A DNA stretch of 64,000 nucleotides, taken from Panopea generosa (taxonomy: Eukaryota > Mollusca > Bivalvia > Adapedonta > Hiatellidae). The position numbers and the translations under genes are program-made. Position 1 is the stretch's first letter; each line of letters starts with the position of its first letter. The DNA lies in contig CM055895.1 in the NCBI GenBank assembly GCA_029582155.1, forward strand, positions 47,571,720-47,635,719. The letters run 5' to 3'. Shown piece after piece: positions 22,576 through 35,134 of the stretch. The notes beneath the pieces were generated by a model. The model saw only the letters and a list, made by a program, of their open reading frames with translations. It had not been told where the DNA came from and ran no database searches.

Positions 22576-22886
22576 GCCGGGCCCGATTAGCTCAGTTGGT
22601 TACGCGTCTGACTATCAATCCAGGGGCCGTGAGTTCGAATCCCCCGCCCGGCAACAGTCTCCGTGATGATTGATATACGACATTGTGTCTCATTGTCATT
22701 CGTCTCTCACCACTGATTCAAATGGAAAGTTATCATATACTGATTCAAATGGAAAGTTATCATATACTTGCAGAGTGTGCTCGAGTACTGGTTAATCCCA
22801 GGAAACAGCGGTTAGGTTAACTGATCGTCTGTTAGCCCTCGATGGAATAAAAATGACATTTAATATTCAATCAATCAATCAATCTT
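22576..22886 (+). mobile_element. tRNA-derived SINE (family 1), copy-B specific
   Basis: Near-complete family-1 SINE with box A 'tagctcagttgg' and box B 'gagttcgaatcc' intact. A target duplication 'gctacag' lies at 22569-22575 and 22887-22893. It contains an internal 26-bp duplication ('actgattcaaatggaaagtt' twice) and a 'caat' repeat tail. A and C lack it at the matching site, so it is younger than the triplication. Confidence 0.93.
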
Positions 22887-22967
22887 GCTACAGCTGTCAT
22901 TTATTCAAACCATGTCGACCAAATATTAAAATCCATACATTCTTTTCCATCTTTCTCTTTTAAATAT

Positions 22968-23180
22968 ATGAGCTAAATTCGTCACATAAATTCTCGTCTT
23001 GGTACTAAATAACTCTTAATAACATGAGCCATTGATATTGGTTACATGCATGCTGGTTCTCGTCGCGACACCGAGCTAAATCATATTTAAGTCATAAGGG
23101 GGTTGGCAAGTTGATTAATATATAGCAGAAACATAATTGCACCGATGACATAACTTCCCATTATGGAGATTTATCATGAG
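22968..23180 (+). promoter_or_regulatory. Highly conserved non-coding block, copy B
   Basis: Counterpart of 6430-6615 and 43338-43550. The 37 bases 23098-23134 are identical in the three copies and include the TATA-like 'ttaatatatag'. The CRE-like site has one change here ('tgacataac' for 'tgacgtaac'). Regulatory function is inferred only. Confidence 0.45.
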
Positions 23181-24660
23181 CATTTGGTTAATTTTATTTC
23201 TCCAGTAACACAGTCGGCCTATAACTTATGTTTGAATAACTACAATAATTTCGTTAATATGTCGATTATATTTTATATTGATATAGTCTTTAACTAAATG
23301 TCACAGTCTTTAAAATAATGTAAATGTCTCATTATATGCGTTTAGTGAAAGTATTCTCTATATATTTCTTTAATTTCGTTTCACATACTGTAATATTTGC
23401 ATATAAAATGTCATTGTCAGATACAATATTTTAATTCCCAAACACATTTGCCGACATGTGAAATTATGAGATTTCGTAAATGTTACCTTACATTTACATT
23501 AAAAATGCAAACCTTTCGATATATGTATAATTATGGATTTATTTGTATTTCATTATTTAGATAAACAAATACAGTTTTTATACAAATCTGTAAATACTAT
23601 ATAGTCAAACGATTCCAGCGTCTTTCATTTTCGTTTCAAATATCAAACAAAAAGACTTCTTGAATGATTTTAAGATTCATGCTTGCAATGCTTGCAAGTT
23701 CATTTTCAAATAGGTCTCATTTGATCAGTTCAATAAGGGCATCGGAAAAAAAACTTGTATTATCTAATAAAATGTAATTGATGATTTATTTTCTTCTATC
23801 TAGTTCTGTCTTTTCGGAACATGACTTATATTTGAATAATACCATAGAATATAATATATACAGTATATAAATTGCTGAAAGGAATTATTTCAAGACTGTT
23901 CTGTACTCATATCTTTACAACGTAATAAAAACTGCTGATTCCAATGGAATATAATTACAATCGTGTGCCATATACTTGCCATCATTTTGTTAATTCTATA
24001 GTTTCTTTTCTTTTTACATTGTATGTATGTTTCGTAAGTGTTTTCAAAAGAAGATCTTTATGATTACGCAAATGTTTAACCTTAAAATTAAGAATGCAAC
24101 CGTTTCGAAAGAAGTATAATTACTTCATTTTTAGGTCATATTTCATTATCGAGATAAACAAATACAGTTTTTATACCAATTTGTAAATACTATATAGTCA
24201 AACGATTGAAGGTTCTATTATTTTCGTTTCAAATATAAATGACAATGACATAATTCTTGCAAAAAAATAAGATGTATTTTTGCAATGCTTGAAAGTTCTT
24301 TGTGGAATAGACATACTTTTATCTGTTGGATCAGGGCATCGAAAGAACTCCTTGTATTATATAACAAATTAATTAATGTAATAGGGACTAAATTAAAACC
24401 CAAGGAAGTGCTCAGTATACAAACTACTGAAATTAAACATTTCCAGGCAGTTCTGTATACATACATTTAGAACTTAATTATAATTGCATATTTTAATTGA
24501 ATATAATTACCATCATATTTTCAAAGCTAGCAATCATCTTATGTGATATATATTTAAGGGAGGGAGCTATTTTAATTAATTCCCTCGTTTCGATCCTTTT
24601 CACATTGTATGTCTGCTTGCAAAGTGTTTCCCAAAGATGTTCATTATGAAATAAATATGT

Positions 24661-24783
24661 TAAAACTAAACACTACATCTTTAATATAAAAGATAACGAG
24701 AAAGGTAGAGGTACTTGGTAGATGTGTTTCCGTATAGTTGTAGTTTAATAGGTGAGGTTAAAACTAAACACTACATCTTTAAT
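24661..24783 (+). repeat. Direct repeats flanking a LINE insertion (left)
   Basis: A 25-base string starting 'taaaactaaacactacatct' occurs at 24661-24685 and again at 24759-24783. The intervening 24686-24758 reappears with small changes after the LINE (26943-27020: 'gatgacgagaaagatagaga', 'tacttggtagatgtgtttcc'). About 95 bp of target was thus duplicated around the LINE. Confidence 0.8.
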
Positions 24784-24825
24784 TAAAGATAGCATAAAGG
24801 TTGGAAATAAATATAAAATAACGGG

Positions 24826-25245
24826 GATATAGATAAATACAAAGCAGAACGAAATAAGGTTTCACAAATGATACACGATGCAAAGAATAAATCGTATAAT
24901 ACAAAAGTAGAACAGGGGAAAGGTGATCCACAGTCACTACGGAAGTTATATAAAGAATTCGGCACAGCTAAAAGCTCTTATAATAATCAAATTCTTGGGA
25001 TAAAAACAAATGAAAATTGTGGCATTGGTCCAAGGTTGCTAAAACTAGCATCCCCTGTTATATCGGAAAGTATTATGTTTGTTGTGAATAAAAGTCTACG
25101 AGATGGAATATTTCCTCATATATGGAAACAGGCAAAGATAAAACCATTCTATAAAAGCGACCAAAAGGATGACATAAATAAGTATCGTCCTATATCTATT
25201 TTGCCAACATTATCAAAACTTATAGAAAAAAACTATTCATATTAA
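24826..25245 (+). pseudogene. LINE reverse transcriptase N-terminal part, internally deleted
   Basis: The frame runs from DKYKAERNKVSQMIHDAKNK through GPRLLKLASPVISESI..KQAKIKPFYK to KYRPISILPTLSKLIEK, the standard fingers region of CR1-like reverse transcriptases. A stretch normally found between the 'KLY.EFG' and 'G.GPRLLK' motifs is missing, so an internal deletion of perhaps 100 residues is likely. The ATG-initiated part starts at 24868, but the family wording begins upstream. Confidence 0.8.
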
Positions 25246-25389
25246 TTTAATGAAATTTATAAATAAATATAACTCATTGCATAAAACACAAAGTGGTTAT
25301 AGGGAAGGTCATTCAATTGAATCTGCATTAATTCGTATGATAGATAAATGATTAACGGCCATTAATGATGGCAAGTTAGTTGGACTGTC

Positions 25390-25944
25390 ATGGTCGATTT
25401 TCGGAAGACCTTTGATCTCGTAAGTCAAACTATTTTACTAGTAAAACTAAAGTGCTATAAATGTAATGATTGTTTTTTAATGTGGATGAAATCTTACCTT
25501 ACAAACAGAGGTCAAGTTGTGTCTATAAATTCAGCAACTTCAAAAAACAATTGTATAATATCAGGGGTTCAACAGGGTTCTATTTTAGGTCTGTTGTTAT
25601 TTTTACTTTTCATAAATGATTGACCATTGTTTATAAATAATGTTTCAACAACTGACTTATATGCAGATGACACAATGTTATATGACATACAAACACATAC
25701 AGATATTTTAAAAGGTAACTTACAAACATCAATTAATCGTCTTAATATGTGGTGCTTTCAAAATGGTATGGTATTGAATACTGACAAAACAAAAGTAATG
25801 TTAATCACCTCTCGTCAGAAACGGCAGCATTTCAATCAAATCAATTTACAACTTACGTACAACAGTACAGAAATAACTACAACAAAAGGCGATAAAATCA
25901 TTGGAATATTTATTGACAATTGCATGCTATGGAATAAACATTAA
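25390..25944 (+). pseudogene. LINE reverse transcriptase catalytic core, with stop
   Basis: Two frames split by an in-frame TGA at 25621-25623. The first (25390-25623) has VDFRKTFD in place of the usual D.SKAFD and GVQQGSILG.LLFLLFIND. The second (25627-25944) has the catalytic YADDT at 25659-25673 and MVLNTDKTKVM. The key aspartates of YADD are therefore preserved, unlike in the LINEs at 11746 and 44500, but the element lacks a continuous ORF. Confidence 0.9.
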
Positions 25945-26236
25945 CAATCTCTCTCAAAAATAATTTCATCATATATCTGGCTATTATCAAAGGTAAACGT
26001 TTATCTTTCCATCAACCATAGAACGTTATATCATAAAGCATACATACAACCACATTTCAATTATTGTTGTACAGTTTGGGGAAATACTGCAAATAAAAAT
26101 AAAAAAGTTAATTAAACTGCATAAGCGAGCATGCAAATATATTTAAGGAAATGAATATAAAAGTCTTTATATTTCATTCGAAAGACTGAATATTTTATCA
26201 ACCGATCAAACTGTTTTTCTATAAACGGCAAAACTC

Positions 26237-26494
26237 ATGTATAACATAGCAAATGGTACAGCTCCGCCATATTTATTTGAACTATTCAACTTCGGTGAGT
26301 CAATCAATAATACATCCATCATATTGCGTTCACGCTCAAATAAAAATGTCTTTAAACTTAAAATAGAACTGTTTAAAGGTAGTCTATCAAATTTGTGTGC
26401 AATTACTTGGAATAGTATTCCACTTAGTATAAGAAACGCGTGTTCGTTAATAGTTTTTGCAAGTAATTGTTTGATTTGGGTAAAAGGAAATTGA
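26237..26494 (+). pseudogene. LINE C-terminal segment
   Basis: An 85-codon frame with MYNIANGTAPPYLFELF near its start and ITWNSIPLSIRNA toward its end, the conserved C-terminus of CR1/L2-type ORF2 proteins. It lies about 290 bp downstream of the core frame; the space between holds out-of-frame remnants (HKAYIQPHFNYCCTVWGN at about 26033-26086). Confidence 0.8.
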
Positions 26495-28894
26495 AATTGA
26501 AATACATGTACCTCCAACAGCCATATGCTTAATAAATACTATACCGTTATTAGTTTTTGTAAAAAAAAAAAAGAAAATATTTTTGTTTTGTTTCTATCGA
26601 TTTTATTATTGTTGTGTTATTTTTCCTCTATTTATATTCATATTTACGTGTACAATTGCATGTGTATCTAAATTAAAATATATTCTTTATACGAATATAA
26701 AAAGCGAGAGGGTGTGTATGTGTGTATGTGTATGAGTGCGCGTAAATGAGAGTTGTAACAAGGAGCATAGAGTGAGAAGTTTGTTAATCTATAATGTGTG
26801 ATATATGCAGTAGATGAATGAAAGTTATTTTCTATCTTTTTGAAAAGATATGTACTTGTTTGTTTATACGAGGACCTCAAGGAAGATTGGTTTACCAATT
26901 GAGTTTCCCTCTTTAAATAAAGAAATTACTTACTTACTTACTTACACACTAATATCAAAAGATGACGAGAAAGATAGAGATACTTGGTAGATGTGTTTCC
27001 ATATAGTAGTAGTTTAACAGGTGAGGTAAAAAAAATCATTTTTTAGACATTTTTACACGTCTAAGAAATCTAAGCTACATTTAACAAGTTTTTGGTCACG
27101 TTTTTTTTAAACGGGTGTTCGTGTTTTTTGACATGATATTTTTTTCTTAATTATTGTCTACTATGCAGCTAGAGGTTCATATTTACACTAACACTGGGAA
27201 GTCATAATGTTGAGAACAAATGCTTTATTAACTCGACTTGTTATCAATCTCAATAAATTTCGGCGTTTAAAATAAATTTTCGTTTTAATCGTTTTACAAA
27301 GTAATTTACATGATTTATTCACAGCACTCCCCGGACATTTATGTTTATTTCATATAGCTACAATGTATTTGCTTATTTAAGACAGTTTGAAAAATCGAAC
27401 AAAGCATGCCATAAGCAATAGTTCATTCATGAATAAATGATAAAACGTTTCACGAAAATATGATGCGAAACCTACTGAACTGGGATATTTTATTGCATAT
27501 ATATATTGTTTACCAAATCTGTAATTTTAGAAGATATTTGTTTGATTTTTCTCGTATATTTTAAAACAAAACCATAGTGTAGTATTTTATACATTGCAAA
27601 CGCTGTAAACAAGACAAACTCGGGCCGAGCAAATAGTTCGGTTTAGAGAGGTTTCTGGCCTATAGAGTTTATAGTTTTAGCTTGTATTTATTTAATCTGG
27701 TTTCCTAATTAATTTTATGCCGTCACACATAGCCAGGACAATCATGGGATAATAAAATGGTCTTTGCAATGCTACATGAAATAAGTTTCAATGTTAACGT
27801 ATCTCAATTTGCAATGTGTTCAATATACATCATTGATGTTTTACTAACAAAAGTGTAAAACATTTCCAAATATTCAGTGCACTACGGAAAGTAACTTTTT
27901 CAATATTAACTGAAAGGAATCTTCCCTATCAGCTTATATTTTCCAATAACTATGTTAAGCACACCATGTAAAGAAATGGTTTAATATTTTCTGAAAAGGA
28001 TCTCTTAAGTACATGACAGTTTTTAGGTTATTTATAGAAATCAATTAAATAAGAGATACATCTATTTTTAAAGATTTTCTTTAAATAAAGGATGCCCAGT
28101 GTGCTTGATTTAAATAAAGCCGTGGGAACGAGTTGACCTTTGAAAGTTCACGGTTTATAGAGTACTCCGATTAATAGAGTGTCCGGTTTATGGAGGTTTC
28201 ACTGTATGATTGAATAGTTTTACCTCCGAACGCCAAAACGAGATTTATATATGAAAAGAACGAGATCTATTATTTTGTTAAGTAAAATACTGTTACATAT
28301 TTATGTTCATATATGTAGTAGAGCCAATGATTCTTCTAATGCTTAGCAAACACGAACTGAAATTAAAGATAATTTTTGTGACAGAAGTAGTCTCAGTGCC
28401 TAGCATCTGTCGGTCGACTTAAATCTGCTTAACCTTAATGTAAAAGTATGATATGCACAGCCTGTCTCTAAAAACATAGCACTCTAATGCGTTTTCCCAA
28501 CTGTGATGTAATTTATATTCTGTTAAAGCAACTAGTGACCAATAAGACGGCTCGTATGTCACTGCAGCTACTCTGGAGAGAGCAAGAATCACATTTAAAT
28601 TCTATACTAGACGTATTTTTAATCGCTTAATATTTAACGTAGTTTCTTATTAACGGTGAGAGAAGAGCAAACTTGGGTGCACACATTAACAATATTTTAG
28701 CTCCCTGATGTCTTATTCTGCTACTGATTGTTTCGATGCCGTGACCCTTGTTATCACTTCTTCTGTATGGATGTATTGCACTTATTTTGAATTTTCTGTA
28801 TGCTATGTTTATACAGTTTTCCGACTACCTCCTAATGTATTCAGATATGCAAGATTCATCTGTAAAACATGTTAATGCCAATCATCACAGAGAC

Positions 28895-28975
28895 TGTGGT
28901 CGTGAATTGTCGGATTCGAATTGACAACGTCTGAATTTGCAATCAGACACACAACCGACAGAACATTTCGAGACC
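28895..28975 (-). mobile_element. tRNA-like SINE head remnant, copy B
   Basis: On the minus strand a tRNA-like fold can be sketched: 'ggccggtctcg', 'ctgtcggttg', an anticodon arm with loop 'ttgcaaa', and a box-B-like 'aattcgaatcc'. It matches 10155-10240 of copy A. The acceptor ends do not pair well, so it is not called as a tRNA gene. Confidence 0.5.
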
Positions 28976-29136
28976 GGCCGATGCAAATACTTAATTGAAC
29001 ATGGACATCTGTATCAAAACTTGAAAGGTAACGTATCCATCAACGAGAACTCATCCCCTTCTAAGTTTGTAATGCCAACAATGATACCAAGATGCACTGT
29101 ATCCGAACTCGAACTTGAAGATGATCTTTCATGTAA
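28937..29136 (+). CDS. Short ORF upstream of the 55-codon ORF, unrecognised
   Basis: A frame of about 66 codons opening at ATG 28937 and ending just before the next ORF. Its second half (SPSKFVMPTMIPRCTVSEL) aligns loosely with the copy-A frame (STNCSMSIVTPRHWTSIVSEL) in the same register, while its first part overlaps the tRNA-like remnant and is unlikely to be coding. I do not recognise it. It could be a decayed exon or a chance ORF. Confidence 0.25.
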
Positions 29137-29139
29137 ATA

Positions 29140-29307
29140 ATGACGGCCGAAAAAGCAGAAATGTCAGAACTTTTTATTGAACGCAACAACGATGTAGATT
29201 ACTTGAATCGATGTGCTGTAAACGTCAATTATGTAAACGGCAATTTACTAGAGAGTGATTTTATCCGAACGCTGTTGCAAATAACGGATAAAAAAACAAT
29301 CATTTAA
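29140..29307 (+). CDS. 55-codon ORF, unrecognised, intact only in copy B
   Basis: Opens at ATG 29140 and stops at TAA 29305-29307; an in-frame TAA just upstream (29134-29136) fixes the ATG as the first possible start. The product begins MTAEKAEMSELFIERNN and is mildly acidic, with no signal peptide, membrane segment or familiar motif. In copy A the same stretch is the longest well-preserved block nearby, but it has lost the ATG, suffered a 2-base deletion and gained one stop. Copy C lacks this part of the unit. It could be a remnant exon, a transposon fragment or chance. Confidence 0.3.
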   Translation: MTAEKAEMSELFIERNNDVDYLNRCAVNVNYVNGNLLESDFIRTLLQITDKKTII

Positions 29308-30339
29308 ACGATGTCTCACAAATCTGAAACAGAATGTAAATCTTAAGAATTTAACTCAAGGACAAAATCTATTATGCATTGATTGTTGCCCAGTCCTTAA
29401 CACACACAGCAGTCAACACTAACTATTTTATTTGGTAAATTTTCACATAAAACTGTTCCTGATAGTATACTATTTGAATGATATGATAATTAAGTCCCCA
29501 TGTATGTATGCCGATATTTAGCCCAACTATAGTTGCCTTCTGAGAAATAATATAATTCATGGTATTTTACTCCAATATCTTAAGGGAGCCTAAAAATGGT
29601 CAATTGTTTCTATCTTTAAACGTACTAAAATAATTGATGTCGCAGATCTGCTACAGTGGGCTTTAATTAAACTGTAGCATACCTGCTACATATATTAAAA
29701 TCCATCACCAAGCTACACTGAGATATAATGAGTTTATATATTAACGTCAACACTTTTAAATTATTTTAACTTTTTATCAGATCAATGATTAATAACTAGT
29801 TTTTTTTACTTGTGATTATATAACACTATTTTCAAGAACTGGTATATCTTATATAATAACAAAATAAAACTGGCATTTACATGCAAACAATGTTTGAATG
29901 TCCTTTAAATAAATATTTTTAGATACTTACCAAACTAAAATCATATGCATTTATTGTGCGTTGATTCAGTTAGACTTTGAACAGTACCAATTAAATCTGA
30001 ACTAATTTCTGTATTGATGAAAAAGGTCAAATCAGCTCGAAAATAGATTACCACTAAGGCCGGTACTAGGGAACATTTGTATATATTATTACCCCTCACG
30101 AATAGATTCATTAATCCAAGTCTGCTCATTTTATTTCTCAGAGTTGTGTGTTTGGCTCCAAATGGCTTATTTTATCAAATATCAATATATGGGTCTTTGT
30201 CTTTCAATCGAAGCAGTCATCAAAGAGGCAATATGAAACGATGAATATCCTTGTTATCACAGTTATCAAAGACAACATAAACATTCAAGGGCAGTGACAA
30301 GTTAAAACTATCAGATTTAACAAATACTTCTATCACTAA

Positions 30340-30623
30340 TTCTTCAAGTTAAATGTCGATGTATTTAAATGAAAACCCTTTTGGCTTTACTTATTACGAA
30401 ATAAATAAAATAACATGATGTAAATTTTCCCGAACACTTTACATGTCTATGGATATGACGTGTGAGTACATATAGCACGAGCTAGATAAAGAAGGATCAC
30501 TTTCGATACACGTGCTACATATACTAGCATCTTATGAAATGACCTTGTGGAAGCATAGTGGGCAGACTGGAAAATAATGAAAGATTGATGGAATATCTTG
30601 CGTCATTTTATACCATCGAGGGT
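30340..30623. other. Junction between copies B and C, nothing identified
   Basis: About 280 bp that does not align with the A/B junction, where the satellite-like array lies. I see no repeat, ORF or terminal structure in it. Confidence 0.5.
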
Positions 30624-31541
30624 TTATCGAGTGTATAAGTGATAGTGGAATACGTACCACATCTTTGCACAAGCTTAATTACGTTAAACAAACGCCAATT
30701 TTAAACTGTGACTGTGCATTACTCCAGGTTTGTGACATAGGCACTTCGTAATTAAGATAACACACAGTTTAATGTTCTTAAATACATCTGTTAAGATAAA
30801 AAAATAGTATCTAATGTATTTGTGCTTGGCTCAAAGGAGAGCACCAGACAAGAATTGTTAATTATCCACAATGTGTATCGGCCGCTTTTGCAGTCCTCGT
30901 CTATAGCATGACTTCGGATGTTATGACCGTATACAAGGCACATTAACCTTATAAGACGTTTATCTGAACAGTGCGTCATTGGGGTAAATGCCTGTTTATC
31001 CAGAGTATGGCAAAGTCGTTTATAGTATCATTAGAATAACTTGAAACGAATGTAGTATCATATAAATAATGGTAAACTGTAAAGTAGTCTGATAAAAGAC
31101 TAGCCGTGGTTATATCTGCAAACAGCTCTCGTTGAACAATTACAGCGACCCAACTACGCTACGCTTAATACATTATTCAAGTCTTAATATTATTTATGAA
31201 AACGCCATGTTTTTGTACAATGTAGAAGGATATGTAGAATGGGTATAGTGACTGAGATAACCATGTCAGGGCCGCAAGCAATCGTAAATTATAAGGGGAT
31301 AGGGGTTTCCAATTGGGGGAAAAACACTAGGGAAGTGATTTCGTGTTTTCTCGGCTTAAACATGTTTCTGGTATTTCTAGTAATGAGTTAAGACGGCATA
31401 TTCCATAACAAAAATAATTCAAATATGCAAATTTTGGTTTAATGCAGGGAAACAACTCACAATATATACTTTGTCTAATTGAGATAAACCTCCTTTTTAA
31501 AAATGAATGGAATTATAAATATGCAAAAAATACAAAAAATG

Positions 31542-31755
31542 TGTGGAGCGCGTGGTCAAGTGGTAGAGCGCCGAGCCCATAATCGAAGGGTTGTAAGCTC
31601 GATCCCCCGCCACAGCTATGTGAAATGTCCTTGAGCAAGACATCTTTTCGCATTTATACTTAGTACTGGTTCTACACAGAAATTCTTGGAGCGTTATTTA
31701 TATAAGTTGTAAGAACTTGTTTCGCAATCAAAGTAAGATAAATAAATTTAAACTA
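31542..31755 (+). mobile_element. tRNA-derived SINE (family 2)
   Basis: tRNA-like head at 31542-31614, with 'tgtgg' at its start pairing 'ccaca' at its end, a box A 'tggtcaagtgg' that fits the consensus, and a weak box B 'aagctcgatcccc'. The putative anticodon loop reads 'cccataa' (CAT, Met-like). A body with 'tgtccttgagcaagacatct' and an A-rich end 'taaataaatttaaac' follow. Copies A and B lack it. Confidence 0.75.
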
Positions 31756-33636
31756 AATGATGTTTTGATGTTTGGTTGTAGAAAGAAGCAGCCATTTTCA
31801 ATGTTTGTATTAACAACTTCCTATGTGCAATATGATATCATTCTAATATTACTGTTATACTGCCTATTTCTAATAGAATAACATTCTCATATTACTGTTA
31901 TATAAGTTCTATAATGTTATACTCGTAACGTACATATTCCAATGAAGTTACTCAGTAGTCTTCATTGTTACAATTAAAAAAAACACGATTTTATGATATA
32001 GTAAATTCTATCAATTTGAACAGTAAAACCATTCAAACAGGATAACAATGATGTTATTTATTCCACCAAATATGCAACAAATAAAGAAAAAAGATGCTCT
32101 ATCACACAGACATAAATAATTTAAAATCTAAAATGAGACAGATTTGGCTAGAAATATTATATCAGCATTAATTATTCTACATTGAATTTATAAAAAAAAC
32201 CACTCAATAAATAACATATAGTCACTGAAATATAAAACTTTGAAGGAAAATATGGAACACTACAATCTTCTACCTTCATCATCTGTAATAAAAATAAAAC
32301 ACAATGTTATGAACAGAAATGATTAATTATTTAAACACATACATTGTAATGCGACTTTCATATTGGTTATGGACAGAATGAAATAGAAATTTTATTCGAC
32401 TTGCAATGCACATATACAACAATATTAAGAATATTCATTAAAGGATGCAATTATTTTCCACTTTATGGATTTATCTTGTAGAACAATATATTTGAGATGA
32501 ATTCCCAATTTCTCATCTCATTATTTCATAAATGAAATTAAATCGATAAGCAATCGCTGTGTTATACTTTGTTACACCTCTTTCTCCTCCAAACTCATTT
32601 CAAAATGAACCGTGATGCACAAAACAAAATTATCAGATTGATGGTTGTACTTAAAACAATTTCTTTATACTTAAAATAAAAGCAGAGGCGTAAAAAATAA
32701 ATAGTTTCCTATTTAATAAAACAGCAATATTGTTACAAACTTAGATTTAGCAATAAGTATTGTATTGCAAAATGATACGTATATTATTTAATTCTAATCA
32801 ATTTGTTTTTCTTTACTAGAAAAAAATATAAAATACTGTTCAGTTAATGTTTGCGATTATCGTCAGCCGAAGGAAAAGGCAATAAACTTCGTCTTTTTGG
32901 GCAATTAATTTTGTTCCGCAACAAATTGATTTACTTAATTTGTATAATTAATTTGTAATACAATAATTATGTTCTATCATAACTCATAAAAAATAATGGG
33001 ATGTAAAAATACTTAATCCCTACTGACTACCGCGTGTTCCAAGTATGAAAGTTGACATCAATTTCAGGTTAAAGGAAATACAGCTGCCCAAGTAACGTTA
33101 GCTATAACGTCATTGTAGAAAACTAACTTATGATTCTATTGCAGGGTTGATTAAGCAACTCACTAGTGTTGATATGTTGGTTATATAAGCTCGGTAAAAT
33201 GTAACTTATTTTAGGTACCCGAGCAGTAGCAGACGATATATATAGACTGGTCTTGTTATCGCCTGAAAGTCATTGTTTCGATGTTGTTACCATGATAACG
33301 GGGCAGTTACATTTTACTGATGTATTTTGAAAACATTTTGAATTTTAAAAAAATAACTTTAATACATTTTAGATTTAAAATGTTTGTTTTTGTCTAAATA
33401 AAATGTCGTGAAATATTTCATTTTAAATTTAAACGATATTGTTTCCACAATATATTTCAAGCAGCTGTGTTTTTATGCATTATATATTAGCGATTGTTGT
33501 AAAAAGAGGATCAAAACTTACTATTGAAACTTTTCAATCATTATAATTGCAAGTTCAAAGTAATAAAGAATATACTTAATGTGTAGATGTCTCTGGATAA
33601 ACCAGGTAATTTGCAATGAGGGCAAGTTTGGGGAAA

Positions 33637-33932
33637 CTGTTTGTTTGATTTGTTTCACTATTAAGCGTCATTGTATATTATCAAAAGCTAATATAACAGA
33701 CAAACAATTTGCTTAACTGCCTTTTCCTGGGATATGTAAGGTTAACCAGTAAACCTCTCTCAGCAAGTAACTGATCAATTTCACACTTGAATCAAAGTTA
33801 AGAGACGATTCATAATGAGTCGCATTGTCATATATTAAGCATCACGGCGACTGTTGCCGGGTGGGGATTCGAACTAACGTTTAATGGAATGATAATCAGA
33901 CGCATTGCCGACTTGGCTAATTGGACAGGCTA
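33637..33932 (-). mobile_element. tRNA-derived SINE (family 1), minus strand
   Basis: Minus-strand head (33932-33855) with box A 'tagccaagtcgg' and box B 'tagttcgaatccc', then 'ttcaagtgtgaaattgatca', 'ggttaacc' and the tail 'acaatgacgcttaatagtg'. The acceptor stem no longer pairs. No clear target duplication was seen. Confidence 0.85.
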
Positions 33933-34000
33933 CAGAAACTCTGGTTTCTCTACATACTGGTAACATTTTCACCTTTTATTCAAGAAAAAAAAACACACTA

Positions 34001-34127
34001 CACCATCATCATAAACTTCATCATCATTATACTCACAAATATCATCATCATCACAACATCACCATCATTATCATCATCATCATCATCATCATCACTGTCA
34101 ACAACAACAACAACAACAACAACAATA
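34001..34127. repeat. Compound microsatellite (ATC)n and (CAA)n
   Basis: 34001-34090 is dominated by CAT/ATC triplets with interruptions, followed after a short spacer by 'caacaacaacaacaacaaca' (34098-34127). Open frames over it encode only homopolymer-like runs of Ile, His, Ser, Asn or Asp and are not genes. Confidence 0.95.
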
Positions 34128-35134
34128 TTGACTGCAAATGCTGATTTCTGTCTTAAAGCGACACAACAAAAGTAGTTTTGCAAATCAGACATAAATAAGG
34201 TGGTGTCAATGTTAAAAGAATGGATGCCGTAAGGACTGGAAATTGAAGAAAAAAAAAACCCAACTCATATGAGAGAACATATTGATGATGGTAATAAACA
34301 TATATATGTTATGCAAATAAAGTATTGAATTTAATTGATGAAACAAGTACATTATAAATTAAAGAGATTATGCTAGAATGTGTTTTGAACTTGGTATAAA
34401 AAAACTCATGAGGTACTTTACACCTGCCAGTGTTTGTGATTGAAAATTTGATCGAAATATTATTGTTGGACTGGTTATATATTTTCACAGTGATAATACT
34501 TGGTAATATACTTTGTAGATCATACTCGATCATTGTAAATTAAATGTTATTCTATCACCTGTTTTCTTGTCATTTATTACTACTACCTGTAGTACATGAT
34601 AATAACATGAAACTTTATATTAAATCTACTGTTGAATTATACATCAATATATAATACATGATAAATAATTCCACTCCTTTCATTCAAAAGTAAGTTGATA
34701 AACTAATATAATTAATTTCACTTCCTATATACCATCTTCCATATATATGCGCATGCTTAACATGCACTTTCTGAGTACTGAGCCTGTTTTCTAACATTAC
34801 CGGCCATATTGGCTCATGAATATTTAACCCCTCCAATAATTTTTTATATCAGTTACAGAAGAAAGTAATTTGCATTTTTTTTCTCAAATTTTAATTGTTT
34901 TCCAGTTATTTTTTCAAAAACACTGTCCCTGACTTGAAAGCTTATTCAAAATTCAGAACCCATCGGATATGATCTTCCATTGTTACAAATGTAAAGAAAC
35001 ACGTTTTATACATATGTAGAAGTTATTGAAACACAATGTGGACATTAACTATGGATAGAGTTTAGACATCATTCAATTATCAGTCAATGCGCGTAAATAT
35101 TCTACTACTTTAATGGTATCTGGCATTTATTAGA

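Larger units (their letters stand above)
24784..26941 (+). mobile_element. CR1/L2-like non-LTR retrotransposon, decayed
   Basis: Plus-strand LINE lacking its 5' part. Reverse transcriptase wording runs from about 24826 to 25944, followed by a C-terminal segment (26237-26494) of the APPYL..LF / F...L.IELFK / WNSIPLSIRNA type, typical of the CR1/L2 side of the LINE tree. The 3' end has the 'gacctcaaggaagattgg' hairpin and a TTAC tail. The 3' tail at 690-905 belongs to the same or a related family. Stops and frameshifts make it inactive. Confidence 0.85.
17333..30340 (+). repeat. Large tandem unit, copy B
   Basis: Second copy of the unit. It begins at 'tttatcga', matching the start of copy C at 30623, and ends with the block 30150-30290 that matches 11100-11260 of A. 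Relative to A it lacks the stretch 3060-4285, and it has extra material at 18585-19780, 21979-22270, 22576-22886 and 24759-27020. The remainder is collinear and non-coding apart from the short ORFs at 28937-29307. Confidence 0.85.

Noticed and set aside
33905-34192. Open frames on both strands of 60-85 codons
   Set aside because: They only translate ATC and CAA microsatellites into homopolymer-like runs.
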